34,463 nt of DNA from Methyloglobulus morosus KoM1 (GCF_000496735.2 NZ_AYLO01000004.1:1-34463); one strand, 5' to 3'; shown: positions 17,373 to 26,172, counted from the first letter of the stretch. Program-made: numbers and translations. Notes: generated by a model from the letters alone, not told the origin.

Positions 17373-18347
17373 TTATTGCGCTTTAAATTGGCCTTGATGC
17401 TCAAGAAACCAGCGATAGGTGTTGGCCAAGCCTTCAACCAACGTAATACGGGGTTGCCATCCCAACGACTTAATCTTACTGGCATCCATGAGCTTTCTCG
17501 GCGTGCCGTCTGGCTTGCTAGTGTCCCAAGTGATTTCACCCTGATAGTCCACCACTTGCTGTATGGTGTCGGCCAATTCACGGATCGTCACGTCTTCGCC
17601 CGTACCGACATTAAGGTGCGACAGCATCGGCTCCGTGCTGGCTTGATATCTTTGCTTGCTTAACTCCATCACATGCAGGCAAGCGGCAGCCATGTCATCG
17701 ACATGCAGAAATTCGCGCATGGCCTTACCGGTACCCCAAAGGGTGACGGTCGGCGAGGCGCTGTTTTTGGCATCATGGAATTTTCTGATCATAGCCGGAA
17801 TAACATGACTGTTTTCCAGGTGAAAATTGTCATTTTGCCCATATAAGTTTGTCGGCATGACCGAACGGTAATCGGTGCCGTATTGTCGATTGTAGGATTC
17901 GCAGAGTTTGATTCCGGCAATTTTGGCAATCGCGTAAGGTTCATTGGTCGCTTCCAAAACGCCCGTCAACAATGCCGATTCTTGCATGGGCTGGGGCGCT
18001 AGCTTCGGATAAATACAGGAACTGCCTAAAAACAGCAATTGTTGGCAGCCTGCAGCCCATGCTTGATGCACGACATTGGCTTCAACCATAATATTCTGGT
18101 AAATAAATTCAGCCGGATAAATATTGTTCGCATGGATACCGCCGACCTTAGCCGCCGCCAAAATAACTTGATCGGGTTTTTCTTGTTGCATGAAATCCCT
18201 TACAGCAGCCTGATCCGTCAAATCCAGCTCCGCATGGGTTCGAACGATGACATTTTGATACCCCGAATCGTTTAATTGCTGGGCAATAGCCGATCCTACC
18301 ATACCCCGATGTCCTGCCAAATAGATTTTTTTCTGTTTGTTCTGCAT
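17373..18347 (-). CDS. fcl: GDP-L-fucose synthase
   Basis: A 324-residue extended SDR that converts GDP-4-keto-6-deoxy-D-mannose to GDP-L-fucose by 3,5-epimerisation and NADPH-dependent reduction. It shows [10 protein letters not shown] (11-20) for cofactor binding, the family-specific [12 protein letters not shown] (64-75), LGSSCIYPK (107-115) with the catalytic Ser region, and Y138-x3-K142. [12 protein letters not shown] is also diagnostic. Length is normal. The ATG is 4 nt after the gmd stop, with AAGGAA inside the end of gmd, so the two are co-translated. Gmd and Fcl together make a two-step GDP-fucose pathway. Confidence 0.96.
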   Translation of the reverse strand: MQNKQKKIYLAGHRGMVGSAIAQQLNDSGYQNVIVRTHAELDLTDQAAVRDFMQQEKPDQVILAAAKVGGIHANNIYPAEFIYQNIMVEANVVHQAWAAGCQQLLFLGSSCIYPKLAPQPMQESALLTGVLEATNEPYAIAKIAGIKLCESYNRQYGTDYRSVMPTNLYGQNDNFHLENSHVIPAMIRKFHDAKNSASPTVTLWGTGKAMREFLHVDDMAAACLHVMELSKQRYQASTEPMLSHLNVGTGEDVTIRELADTIQQVVDYQGEITWDTSKPDGTPRKLMDASKIKSLGWQPRITLVEGLANTYRWFLEHQGQFKAQ

Positions 18348-18351
18348 GACA

Positions 18352-19473
18352 TTATTCCTTGCTGACAGCGACCTTAAATCCTTGGTTTTTTAACAGTGCG
18401 TGTTTTTTGGCTTCTTCAAGGTCATAAGCAACCATCTCATTGATCATCTCCCCTAAGGTAATCTGAGGAATCCAGCCCAGTTTTTCTTTAGCTTTAGTTG
18501 GATCGCCCAGTAAGGTTTCAACTTCAGCCGGCCTGAAATAACGGGGATCGATGGCGACAATATTTTGTCCGACCTTCAACCCTGGCGCATTGTCCCCCGT
18601 TATGGCAGCTACGTAGCCCTTTTCTTCAACACCAGAACCTTCCCAGCGTATTTCGACACCCAGTTCTTGGGCTGTCATTTCGATGAATTGGCGTACGGAA
18701 TACTGTACGCCAGTGGCAATAACAAAATCGTCGGGCTGATCTTGCTGCATCATCATCCACTGCATACGCACATAATCCTTGGCATGCCCCCAATCCCTGA
18801 GTGAATCCATATTGCCCATGAACAGGCATTGCTCCAGCCCCATTGCAATATTGCTAAGGCCGCGCGTAATTTTACGGGTTACAAACGTTTCGCCGCGACG
18901 AGGGGATTCGTGGTTAAAAAGGATGCCATTGCAGGCATACATTCCGTAGGCTTCGCGGTAATTGACCGTAATCCAGTAGGCATAGAGCTTGGCGACGGCA
19001 TAAGGCGAACGCGGGTAGAACGGTGTGGTTTCTTTTTGTGGAATTTCCTGCACCAGCCCGTACAGTTCGGAGGTGGATGCCTGATAAAAACGCGATGTCT
19101 TTTCCATCCCCAGAAAACGCATGGCTTCTAGCAAACGTAATGTGCCAATGGCATCAACATCCGCCGTATATTCAGGCGATTCGAATGATACTGCAACATG
19201 GCTCATCGCACCCAGGTTATAAACTTCGTCGGGTTTGGTCTCGCTCAGTATTCGCGTCAAGTTGGAACTGTCGGTGAGATCGCCGTAGTGCAGGTAAAAC
19301 TTTGGATTCTTTATATGCGGGTCTTGATAGATATGATCGACCCGTTGCGTATTAAAAAGCGAGGATCGCCTTTTGATACCGTGGACGACATAGCCTTTTT
19401 CCAACAGGAATTCGGCCAGGTAAGAACCATCCTGTCCTGTTATGCCCGTTATTAATGCTGTTTTTGTACTCAC
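18352..19473 (-). CDS. gmd: GDP-mannose 4,6-dehydratase
   Basis: A 373-residue extended SDR catalysing the first step from GDP-D-mannose toward GDP-L-fucose. The near-invariant opening [20 protein letters not shown] is present, followed by [24 protein letters not shown] (133-139) and catalytic Y158-x3-K162 in [25 protein letters not shown] is characteristic of Gmd. It starts 28 nt after the exosortase stop and lies 4 nt before fcl, giving the order xrtD-gmd-fcl. The gene that would supply GDP-mannose is not in the window. Confidence 0.97.
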   Translation of the reverse strand: MSTKTALITGITGQDGSYLAEFLLEKGYVVHGIKRRSSLFNTQRVDHIYQDPHIKNPKFYLHYGDLTDSSNLTRILSETKPDEVYNLGAMSHVAVSFESPEYTADVDAIGTLRLLEAMRFLGMEKTSRFYQASTSELYGLVQEIPQKETTPFYPRSPYAVAKLYAYWITVNYREAYGMYACNGILFNHESPRRGETFVTRKITRGLSNIAMGLEQCLFMGNMDSLRDWGHAKDYVRMQWMMMQQDQPDDFVIATGVQYSVRQFIEMTAQELGVEIRWEGSGVEEKGYVAAITGDNAPGLKVGQNIVAIDPRYFRPAEVETLLGDPTKAKEKLGWIPQITLGEMINEMVAYDLEEAKKHALLKNQGFKVAVSKE

Positions 19474-19501
19474 TATCTCTCCTTACCGAGTGGGTTTGTC
19501 G

Positions 19502-21103
19502 CTAACTATTTTTACCGGGTAAATAAGCAGGTAAGACAGGTATCAGGTCTTTTATAAACGCTTGTAACCGTTGATCCGCTGCTTCGATATTTTCTCCCGC
19601 CTTTACACTCGTTATCAGCCTTATAAGGGAGCCATCGGTTCGGTTCATCGTGATGGAGTCATAAAATAAATACCATTTCACTAGGTATTCATTGGTTATC
19701 GTGCGACCCCGCTGTTGAAACCAATAATAAACCAACTGCTTGCTGTCCCCTTTCTGAATAATAGCACGATTAATTATAAGTGCATTGCCGTCGACCTTGA
19801 AATCAGGAAAGTCGCGCTGCCCAAATTGGGTAATTTGCCAACCGTCACCGGGTATGCATGACTTAGGTGAATGCACTGATACCCCTTCTCGTTGAGATTG
19901 GTAATAAGCACTGTAAAAGTTAATATGATTACCAGATTCAGGCTGTGTGTAGTTGATAATGACATAATCCGTCAGCTTAAGTACATCCAGGTAATATTGG
20001 TTGAGGTAATCATTTCGGCCTTCCCATTTGCCCAGTTGTAACGGAAAGTTAAGAAAAGCCTTGCGTGATGGAATGAGGTCCTTTCGCCCCTCGATATTGT
20101 GTGATGCAATAGCGGCTCCAATGAGCAATAACATAAGCAGGAATACGGATTTATTGAACCTGATATCAGGGTTGCCTTGTTTCGTGTCACCCGACCATTC
20201 TGTGGGAATTAAGACTAACTCGTTAAATGCCACTTTGCGCCCACTGAGCCTTGAAAACAGCCACATTTCTATAAACAGGAGACCCATGCAAATTAAAAAG
20301 ATAATCCAACCTTCAAAATCGTGCAAGAAGCCTTCGGCCATCTCCGTTCCCCAGTTATCCACCATGATCCCTATTATGCCAATACGCAAACTGTTCATAA
20401 AAATGGTTAATGGTGCTGAAGAAAAGAAGATCAGCACTTTTTGCCAGAAAGGCCCCTTAAACAAGTAAGCGCACAGGAAAGAAAGGCTAGCCAAAGGAAA
20501 CAAGTAACGGAGTCCACTGCAGGCGTCGACGACCTGTAATTTATAAATACCCAAGTCTATGACATTGCCTTCAAGGTATACCATGATGTTGCAAGCCCGT
20601 ATAAACTCAACGCCCAGCCATGAAGAAATCAACTGTAATTTTGAAGACAGGTTATTCAGGATAAACTGCGGAAACGGTACCATAAAAATTAAGAACAACA
20701 ACGGTATCGCACCTACACGCAACCCAGGCAAGCCAAATGCAATCGTGAACATGCCCGTTAAGGTAATGATAAAAGCGTATTGCTCAACGGTTTTTAAAGT
20801 AGCCAAACCGCCTAAAATCAACAGGATCAACCCGATGAAGACGATGACCAATCCAGGTAATGAATGTTTAAATTCTTCAATAAATTTTAGTTCGTGTCGT
20901 CGAAGCCATAGAAAATAAACGGTTATTACCGGAATAAAAAAGCCGTGGCTATACTCTTCGACGTTGATCCAGACGGTTATCATTTCATCCAGGCTGGTTC
21001 TAAAAGTAAAACCAAGCAATAAAATTGCGAATACCCATAGCGATAAAATAATTATCGCTTTATTCGGTCGACTGGATGATTTGTCTTGGGAAAGAAAATT
21101 CAT
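19502..21103 (-). CDS. xrtD: Exosortase D-type (VPLPA-CTERM-specific) fused to an EpsI domain
   Basis: A 533-residue protein. Residues about 15-285 form the multi-spanning exosortase with the three conserved positions: Cys195 in VVDACSGLRYL, Arg240 in MNSLRIG and His261 in LHDFEGW. These cysteine-type membrane transpeptidases process PEP-CTERM-like tails. Residues about 320-530 form the EpsI (DUF3485) region, with HSPKSCIPGDGW (411-422) and YYWFQQRGR. The fused architecture fits the XrtD group that acts on VPLPA-CTERM proteins, and a matching substrate gene lies at 26551. It is the first gene of xrtD-gmd-fcl and diverges from the export genes across about 460 bp. Confidence 0.9.
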   Translation of the reverse strand: MNFLSQDKSSSRPNKAIIILSLWVFAILLLGFTFRTSLDEMITVWINVEEYSHGFFIPVITVYFLWLRRHELKFIEEFKHSLPGLVIVFIGLILLILGGLATLKTVEQYAFIITLTGMFTIAFGLPGLRVGAIPLLFLIFMVPFPQFILNNLSSKLQLISSWLGVEFIRACNIMVYLEGNVIDLGIYKLQVVDACSGLRYLFPLASLSFLCAYLFKGPFWQKVLIFFSSAPLTIFMNSLRIGIIGIMVDNWGTEMAEGFLHDFEGWIIFLICMGLLFIEMWLFSRLSGRKVAFNELVLIPTEWSGDTKQGNPDIRFNKSVFLLMLLLIGAAIASHNIEGRKDLIPSRKAFLNFPLQLGKWEGRNDYLNQYYLDVLKLTDYVIINYTQPESGNHINFYSAYYQSQREGVSVHSPKSCIPGDGWQITQFGQRDFPDFKVDGNALIINRAIIQKGDSKQLVYYWFQQRGRTITNEYLVKWYLFYDSITMNRTDGSLIRLITSVKAGENIEAADQRLQAFIKDLIPVLPAYLPGKNS

Positions 21104-21168
21104 TTTTATGTGTGATGATAGGGTGCGAATGAATATTTAATGCGTATTTTATCATTAACCGCTTTCAA

Positions 21169-21184
21169 GCTCATTCGAATGAGC
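21169..21184. promoter_or_regulatory. Perfect 16-bp palindrome, candidate operator
   Basis: GCTCATTCGAATGAGC is its own reverse complement and lies 66 bp upstream of the xrtD start. Spacerless dyads of this size are typical binding sites of dimeric helix-turn-helix regulators. The regulator is unknown. Confidence 0.4.
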
Positions 21185-21458
21185 CTTGACCTTCGGCGGC
21201 CAAAATGAGTTGATAGGCGTAACATTCGTTAGTTACATAATGGGTGCGGGAATGATTTAGCTAGGACACCACACAAAAGCGAGTCATTATGCCCAGATAA
21301 TATTAAAACTAAATGACAACGTGTAGTTAAATTATAGTTTATATTTTGATATTGCTCTCATTTGTACTCTACCAGAAGTCGCTGATCTGTGAGTTTTTCC
21401 TGTTTTAGCTGCCGATACATAATTTTTCCGTTTATCTGGCTTATCTGACTTAAATGTC

Positions 21459-21487
21459 TTACTTATGTTATATTTCACGACTATAAT
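21459..21487 (+). promoter_or_regulatory. Candidate sigma-70 promoter for the export operon
   Basis: TATAAT at 21482-21487 is a perfect -10. TTACTT at 21459-21464, 17 bp before it, is a poor -35. Transcription would begin near 21494, about 70 nt before the exporter start. An activator may be needed given the weak -35. Confidence 0.35.
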
Positions 21488-21564
21488 TGCAAAGACAGTT
21501 GTTTGCCGCCCTTAAAAATTCGAGGGTAAGTCCAAATTCCTTAATATAGTTAGTGGTAATCATT

Positions 21565-22188
21565 TTGAAACAATTAGCAATATTTTTAATCTACCTTTTT
21601 TTATTGACATCCCCAGCATTTGCTGACCCAAAGCCAACCCTACCCATCGACAATCCACAATCAGGCGAAGACCAATACTTGCTCGCCCCAGGCGATTTAG
21701 TTGAAATTTCAGTCTGGAAAGAAGAAAGCCTGCAAAAAGTGGAAGCGTTGGTTGCGCCAGACGGTAATATAACTTTTCCGCTCGTTGGGACTGTTATGGC
21801 GGCCGGCAAGCCTATATCTGCGCTTGAAAGTTCAATTGTAAGTAAATTGGCAGATTACATTGCCGAGCCTGTGGTGACTGTCAAGCTGCTCCAGAATAAT
21901 GGCAACACAATATTTGTTATCGGAAAGGTCAATAAACCTGGGGTATATCCTGTTAACAGGCGTATTGATGTGATGCAGGCGCTCAGTTTGGCGGGTGGGT
22001 TGACTGTTTTTGCGGATACGGGTTCGACTTTTTCAGGCATTTTTGGAGGTGGGGGGCCGATTCATGTCCTTCGGCGCGTGGGCAATGTAGTGAAGGTCTT
22101 CCCATTCGATTACGATGATGTGGTTGAGGGTAAGCATCTAGAGCAAAATATCATATTGGAACCCGGCGATACCGTTACTGTCCCTTGA
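21565..22188 (+). CDS. Wza-like polysaccharide export protein (Poly_export/SLBB)
   Basis: About 207 residues. After a signal peptide (FLIYLFLLTSPAFA) comes the Poly_export domain with YLLAPGDLVEISVWKEE and VAPDGNITFPLVGTVMAAG. A SLBB-type part follows: FVIGKVNKPGVYPVNRRIDVMQALSLAGG. Such proteins form the periplasmic or outer-membrane channel for exopolysaccharide. Unlike E. coli Wza there is no lipobox cysteine at the signal-peptide end, so this one is probably not lipidated. The start is uncertain: GTG at 21553 and TTG at 21565 share the frame; TTG gives the better signal peptide (MKQLAIF). It heads the four-gene export operon. Confidence 0.88.
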   Translation: MKQLAIFLIYLFLLTSPAFADPKPTLPIDNPQSGEDQYLLAPGDLVEISVWKEESLQKVEALVAPDGNITFPLVGTVMAAGKPISALESSIVSKLADYIAEPVVTVKLLQNNGNTIFVIGKVNKPGVYPVNRRIDVMQALSLAGGLTVFADTGSTFSGIFGGGGPIHVLRRVGNVVKVFPFDYDDVVEGKHLEQNIILEPGDTVTVP

Positions 22189-22217
22189 TTGGGGCTTCAT
22201 CACTTCAGTAAGCTAAG

Positions 22218-23477
22218 ATGAGAAAGAGCTTTTTAGCGGCATTGACGCTCGGTATCCCGTTAACCTGTCAGGCTGTCGATTATTTTGTTGACCCCGTATT
22301 TAAGGCCTCGCAACTGTACGCTACTAATCTTTTTATGCGTCAGACACCCATCCAGGATAACTGGGTGAGCATATTGTCACCTGGGTTAAATTTCGGACTG
22401 CGTCACGAAACCGGAGAATTAAATTCCAATTTCACGTGGAATCATCGGTTTTACAATAATGAGTCTCAACTTGATGTTGATGAGCAACAGTTTGGCTTAG
22501 ATTATCAACACAGATATGATCGTTTAAACTGGGGGTTGAATGGCTCGTATAACAACCAAGCTTCAGTAAACACTGTCAATGACGGGACTGTGCTCGGTGT
22601 CCCAGGCGATCTTAACCAGGCGCAAGTGATGAGTAAGCGCATAGGTTTGTCACCCACGGTTACTTATGCTTTAGACGAACGAAGCGCACTGTCTCTGAGT
22701 TTTTCCTACAGTAAAGTGACCTTTGATAAAAATAGCAATAGCTTCCTTACCGATTATGACTACCAACAGGTATCAGGTACGTACGACTATCTGTACACGG
22801 TGCGCGACAAGCTGAATGCGACCCTTTCCAGTTCGCGTTATAGTTCATCTTTACAAAATCAACTCACATATAACCATATTGCCCAGCTAGGTTGGCAACA
22901 CAGTTTCAATGAACACCTGGTCGCTTCTGTGTCGGGCGGATTAAATTATTCCCAAGTTGAGACGACACAACCGCATTGCGCACCTGAACTTTCATTGGTT
23001 AACAGTCCTTGTTCCCCCTTTAGGTTTGTGAGTGCCTCGGGAATCACTAGCAAAAAAAATAGTATTGGCGAAATCTTTTCCATATCCATACAAAAATCCT
23101 TTGAAAGAGGAGACATTTTGCTGTCGGTGTCACAAAACCAAACGCCCACCACGCAAGGCCTGCTAACGCAAAGGCAGCTATCTATTGCCAATAACTTCAC
23201 GATTAACGAGCAATGGACTTCGGGCCTCACGGCCAATTATTCAACCTATGAATCAACCGCACAATCAAGTAGCCTAAGCAATAGAAGCAATAGAAGCAAT
23301 AGGACAAGTTACATGATTAGTCCCCATATTAACTGGAAATTGTCCAATGAAATAAATTTGGATTTATCGTATAACTATCGCGATCAAAAATTTAAGGATG
23401 GTAACCAAACCAGCGTAGGCAATACTGTCCAACTGCAATTTTCTTATCAACCCGAGATAAACCGTCAGGTAAAATAG
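22218..23477 (+). CDS. Outer-membrane beta-barrel protein of the exopolysaccharide/exosortase locus
   Basis: A 419-residue exported protein with a signal peptide ending near CQA, then many alternating aromatic/polar strands (for example FTWNHRFYN, WGLNGSYNN, LDLSYNYRD) ending with a short C-terminal barrel strand. It fits the putative outer-membrane proteins found beside Wza- and GumC-like genes in PEP-CTERM-type loci, probably part of the export pore or an outer-membrane partner. A triple SNR microrepeat, from near-identical AGAAGCAAT units, lies around 23276-23304. It begins 30 nt after the exporter and ends 1 nt before the next start. Its exact role is not established. Confidence 0.75.
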   Translation: MRKSFLAALTLGIPLTCQAVDYFVDPVFKASQLYATNLFMRQTPIQDNWVSILSPGLNFGLRHETGELNSNFTWNHRFYNNESQLDVDEQQFGLDYQHRYDRLNWGLNGSYNNQASVNTVNDGTVLGVPGDLNQAQVMSKRIGLSPTVTYALDERSALSLSFSYSKVTFDKNSNSFLTDYDYQQVSGTYDYLYTVRDKLNATLSSSRYSSSLQNQLTYNHIAQLGWQHSFNEHLVASVSGGLNYSQVETTQPHCAPELSLVNSPCSPFRFVSASGITSKKNSIGEIFSISIQKSFERGDILLSVSQNQTPTTQGLLTQRQLSIANNFTINEQWTSGLTANYSTYESTAQSSSLSNRSNRSNRTSYMISPHINWKLSNEINLDLSYNYRDQKFKDGNQTSVGNTVQLQFSYQPEINRQVK

Positions 23478-23478
23478 C

Positions 23479-25224
23479 GTGGAAAATCAAACTCTAGAGA
23501 TCAATGATTATTTAAAAATAATCAAACGGCGCAGAAAAATTTTAATTCTTCCGTTTGTTGTGATCTCAACACTGAGTATTGTGCTTGCTGTTTTATTGCC
23601 CTCGAAATATCGATCTGTAGCAACCATTCTCATTGAAGAACAGGAAATACCTTCTGATTTGGTTCATTCCACTGTCACAACATTTGCGGACCAGCGTATT
23701 CAAGTCATCAGCCAACGTATCATGTCTCGCTCGAATCTCGTGGACATCATTCAGAAATTTGATCTTTACTCAAATGAACGCAAGAATAAACCGGAAGAGC
23801 GCATTTTAGACAAAATGCGTAAAAGCATTGTCATCGAACCCATCAGCGCCGATGTGATCGATCCACGCAATGGCTCGCCGACAAAAGCAACCATCGCATT
23901 CACATTGACCTTTGATGATAGGAGTCCGTTATTGGCACAAAAAGTGGCAAATGAATTGACCTCCCTATTCCTCAAAGAAAACATCAAGTCCCGTACCGAA
24001 TCTGCGGAAAACGCCACGCTTTTTTTGAGCGAGGAATCGCGACGCCTTAAGGAAAAAATCCAGCAATTACAAAATACATTAGCTACGTTTAAAGAAAAAA
24101 ATCTAGACCAATTACCCCAGATCAGCCAGCTCAACCAGCAGGAACTCACCACGCTCAGTGGACAACTGATTAGCCTTGACAGTCAAGAGCGTTCGTTGCG
24201 TGAACGCCAGTTTTATCTTGAGGGTGAGTTGGCGCAGATTGACCCCAATGCCATGGCCACCAATGCCACAGGCAATCGTGTCTTTGACATGAAAGACCGG
24301 CTTAAGGTGCTGGAATCGGAATACCCTTCCTTGGTGGCCAGTTATTCCGCTAACCATCCCGATGTGATCAAGGCCAAACGTGAAATTGACTCGCTGAGAA
24401 AGCAGTCGGGCAACAATACCGGTCTTAACGATATGAATGCCGAACTGACCAACAAAAAGGCCGAGTTGGCTTCCCTGTTAAAGCTATATTCCGAAAAACA
24501 CCCCGATGTATTGAAATTGCAAAAGCAAATTGCCACATTGCATCAAGCCATGATGGCTACCAAGGAAACCAACATATCCAGTTCTTCGGTATTGCCTGAT
24601 AACCCTGCCTATATTACCCTGAAAGCCCAATTAGAAGGAGTAGGGTCTGAACTCAAGTCGCTGGACTATACCCGCGATCAGGTCAACAAAAAAATGGCCG
24701 ACCTGCGTAAAAGCTTGCATCAGGCGCCCGTGGTCGAAAAAGAATATACCGACCTTATCCAGGAGCTCGACAACGCCAACATTCGCTATCGCGAAGTGAG
24801 TGCCCGGGAAATGGAGGCGCAAATTTCACAGCAGCTTGAAATCCAACGCAAGGGCGAACGCTTTACACTTATAGACCCACCGCAAGAGCCGCTAGAACCC
24901 ATCAGCCCAAATCGTCCGGCAATTCTCTTCCTGGGCTTAGTTTTTGCGCTTGCTTGCGGATTTGGCTTTGTTTACTTGGCTGAAATGTTAGGTTCGACCA
25001 TCAATAACGAAAAAACCATCGCTGCTATCTTAGGCGTAGCGCCGTTGTCTAGTATTCCTTATCTTGAAAATAAGAAGGAAAGCGACGCCACTACCAGGCG
25101 GCATATTGCTCTGCTGGTAAGCGTACTGGTTGTGTTTGCCTTGTCTGTTATCGGCTTCCATTTCCTCGTCATGCCCCTTGATGTGTTTTGGTACAAACTG
25201 TTGCGTATTCTTGGCAATTTCTAA
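23479..25224 (+). CDS. GumC/Wzz-like polysaccharide chain-length (co-polymerase) protein
   Basis: A 581-residue inner-membrane protein. A first membrane segment lies at about 21-40, a long coiled-coil periplasmic region with GNVR-type hairpins follows, and further hydrophobic segments lie at about 480-500 and 543-562. The proline-rich IDPPQEPLEPISPNRP before the second segment is the Wzz/GumC hallmark. It would set chain length and link the inner-membrane polymerase to the outer-membrane exporter. It starts with GTG, one base after the previous stop. Two consecutive segments resemble each other around residues 278-310 and 323-356, sharing Y-S-x-x-HPDV-x-K. There is no fused kinase domain; the kinase-like protein is the next gene. 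Confidence 0.85.
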   Translation: MENQTLEINDYLKIIKRRRKILILPFVVISTLSIVLAVLLPSKYRSVATILIEEQEIPSDLVHSTVTTFADQRIQVISQRIMSRSNLVDIIQKFDLYSNERKNKPEERILDKMRKSIVIEPISADVIDPRNGSPTKATIAFTLTFDDRSPLLAQKVANELTSLFLKENIKSRTESAENATLFLSEESRRLKEKIQQLQNTLATFKEKNLDQLPQISQLNQQELTTLSGQLISLDSQERSLRERQFYLEGELAQIDPNAMATNATGNRVFDMKDRLKVLESEYPSLVASYSANHPDVIKAKREIDSLRKQSGNNTGLNDMNAELTNKKAELASLLKLYSEKHPDVLKLQKQIATLHQAMMATKETNISSSSVLPDNPAYITLKAQLEGVGSELKSLDYTRDQVNKKMADLRKSLHQAPVVEKEYTDLIQELDNANIRYREVSAREMEAQISQQLEIQRKGERFTLIDPPQEPLEPISPNRPAILFLGLVFALACGFGFVYLAEMLGSTINNEKTIAAILGVAPLSSIPYLENKKESDATTRRHIALLVSVLVVFALSVIGFHFLVMPLDVFWYKLLRILGNF

Positions 25225-25256
25225 ATGACAACCTTGGAAGAAATGAGGAAAGTAAC

Positions 25257-26018
25257 ATGGAAACCCCCCCCCAACTTATTAATAAACCAGAGAAACTGTT
25301 CATAGATAATGAAAATTATAAATACACACAAACCCGCGTACAAGCTACCCAAAGCATACATCTGCATGAAAATCGGGTCATAACCGGGTTTAAGCCAGGG
25401 AAATGGCTTGAATCTTATAAAATGTTACGTACCCGTTGCTTGCAGGTTATGGATGCCATGAGTTGGAATACGTTGGCTATCACTAGCCCTACAAATAGTA
25501 CGGGCAATAGCCTTACGGCTGTGAATCTTGCCATCAGCATGGCTATGGAATTAAATCGTAGTGTTTTACTGGTTGATGCCAATTTTACAAATCCCAGTGT
25601 TTGCAATCTGTTTGGCATCAAAGCGGAAGCTGGCCTTGGTGATTATTTGTCACATGACACCCCGCTCAATGAATTATTGATCAATCCCAGTATGGATAGG
25701 CTTGTCGTCCTGCCTGCAGGAAAAGAAATGCTTAATTCCACTGAAATGCTGCGTTCCCCCAAAATGATACGTTTAGTGAACGAACTGAAAAACCGCTACC
25801 CCTCACGAATCATCATTTTTGACTTGCCGCCTTTGCTGTCACAGGCCGACACCCTTGGCTTTTCGCCTTATGTGGATTGTGTCTTGATAGTCGTTGAAGA
25901 AGGACATACTAAAACCGAAGAGCTCAAACAGGCGGCTGTGTTGCTTAAGGAAGTCAATGTATTGGGTACTATATTTAACAAGGCTACCGACAACAAAATC
26001 AAATATACCGCAGCCTGA
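25257..26018 (+). CDS. BY-kinase-like (CpsD/CapB family) protein with degenerate P-loop
   Basis: A 253-residue cytoplasmic ATPase-like protein of the family that regulates Wzz/GumC partners by tyrosine autophosphorylation. The fold signatures are clear: LAITSPTNSTGNSLTAVNLA at the Walker A site, SVLLVDANFTNPSV at Walker A', and IIIFDLPPLLSQAD at Walker B (Asp189). However, the P-loop reads G83-N84-S85 where the lysine of GK[ST] is expected (AAT at 25506-25508). Walker A' is D107-A-N109 instead of the usual DxD. The C-terminus (KIKYTAA) has a single Tyr, not a cluster. The ATG at 25257 has GAGGAAAG upstream; a longer frame from 25188 overlaps the previous gene and is rejected. Confidence 0.88.
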   Translation: METPPQLINKPEKLFIDNENYKYTQTRVQATQSIHLHENRVITGFKPGKWLESYKMLRTRCLQVMDAMSWNTLAITSPTNSTGNSLTAVNLAISMAMELNRSVLLVDANFTNPSVCNLFGIKAEAGLGDYLSHDTPLNELLINPSMDRLVVLPAGKEMLNSTEMLRSPKMIRLVNELKNRYPSRIIIFDLPPLLSQADTLGFSPYVDCVLIVVEEGHTKTEELKQAAVLLKEVNVLGTIFNKATDNKIKYTAA

Positions 26019-26040
26019 CTATTTTTATGGATTTGAAAGC

Positions 26041-26060
26041 GGGCCGAAAATAATCGGCCC
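26041..26060 (+). terminator. Hairpin after the export operon
   Basis: GGGCCGA (26041-26047) pairs with TCGGCCC (26054-26060) across AAATAA, 22 nt after the kinase stop. The downstream GATTATCG is not a T-run, so termination may be weak or factor-assisted. Confidence 0.4.
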
Positions 26061-26152
26061 GATTATCGTTAATACCGTCCTGGATCATCCTATCCATTCC
26101 TTATGGCCTTTTTGAAAGGCCGGAATCCTGTTTCTACTACGTCCAAACCTAA

Positions 26153-26172
26153 CTAATCACCTGACTGATTAG
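26153..26172. promoter_or_regulatory. Inverted repeat CTAATCA-N6-TGATTAG, candidate operator
   Basis: Perfect 7-bp arms (26153-26159 and 26166-26172) separated by 6 bp, about 380 bp upstream of the VPLPA-CTERM start. The geometry suits a dimeric regulator. No regulator gene is present in the window. Confidence 0.35.

Larger units (their letters stand above)
21104..21564. other. 460-bp divergent intergenic region between exosortase and export genes
   Basis: AT-rich control region for two divergent operons. It holds a perfect 16-bp palindrome near the exosortase side and a TATAAT on the export side, listed separately. No coding frame stands out. I looked for sigma-54 -24/-12 elements, reported for some exosortase-linked loci, and found none with correct spacing. 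Confidence 0.5.
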
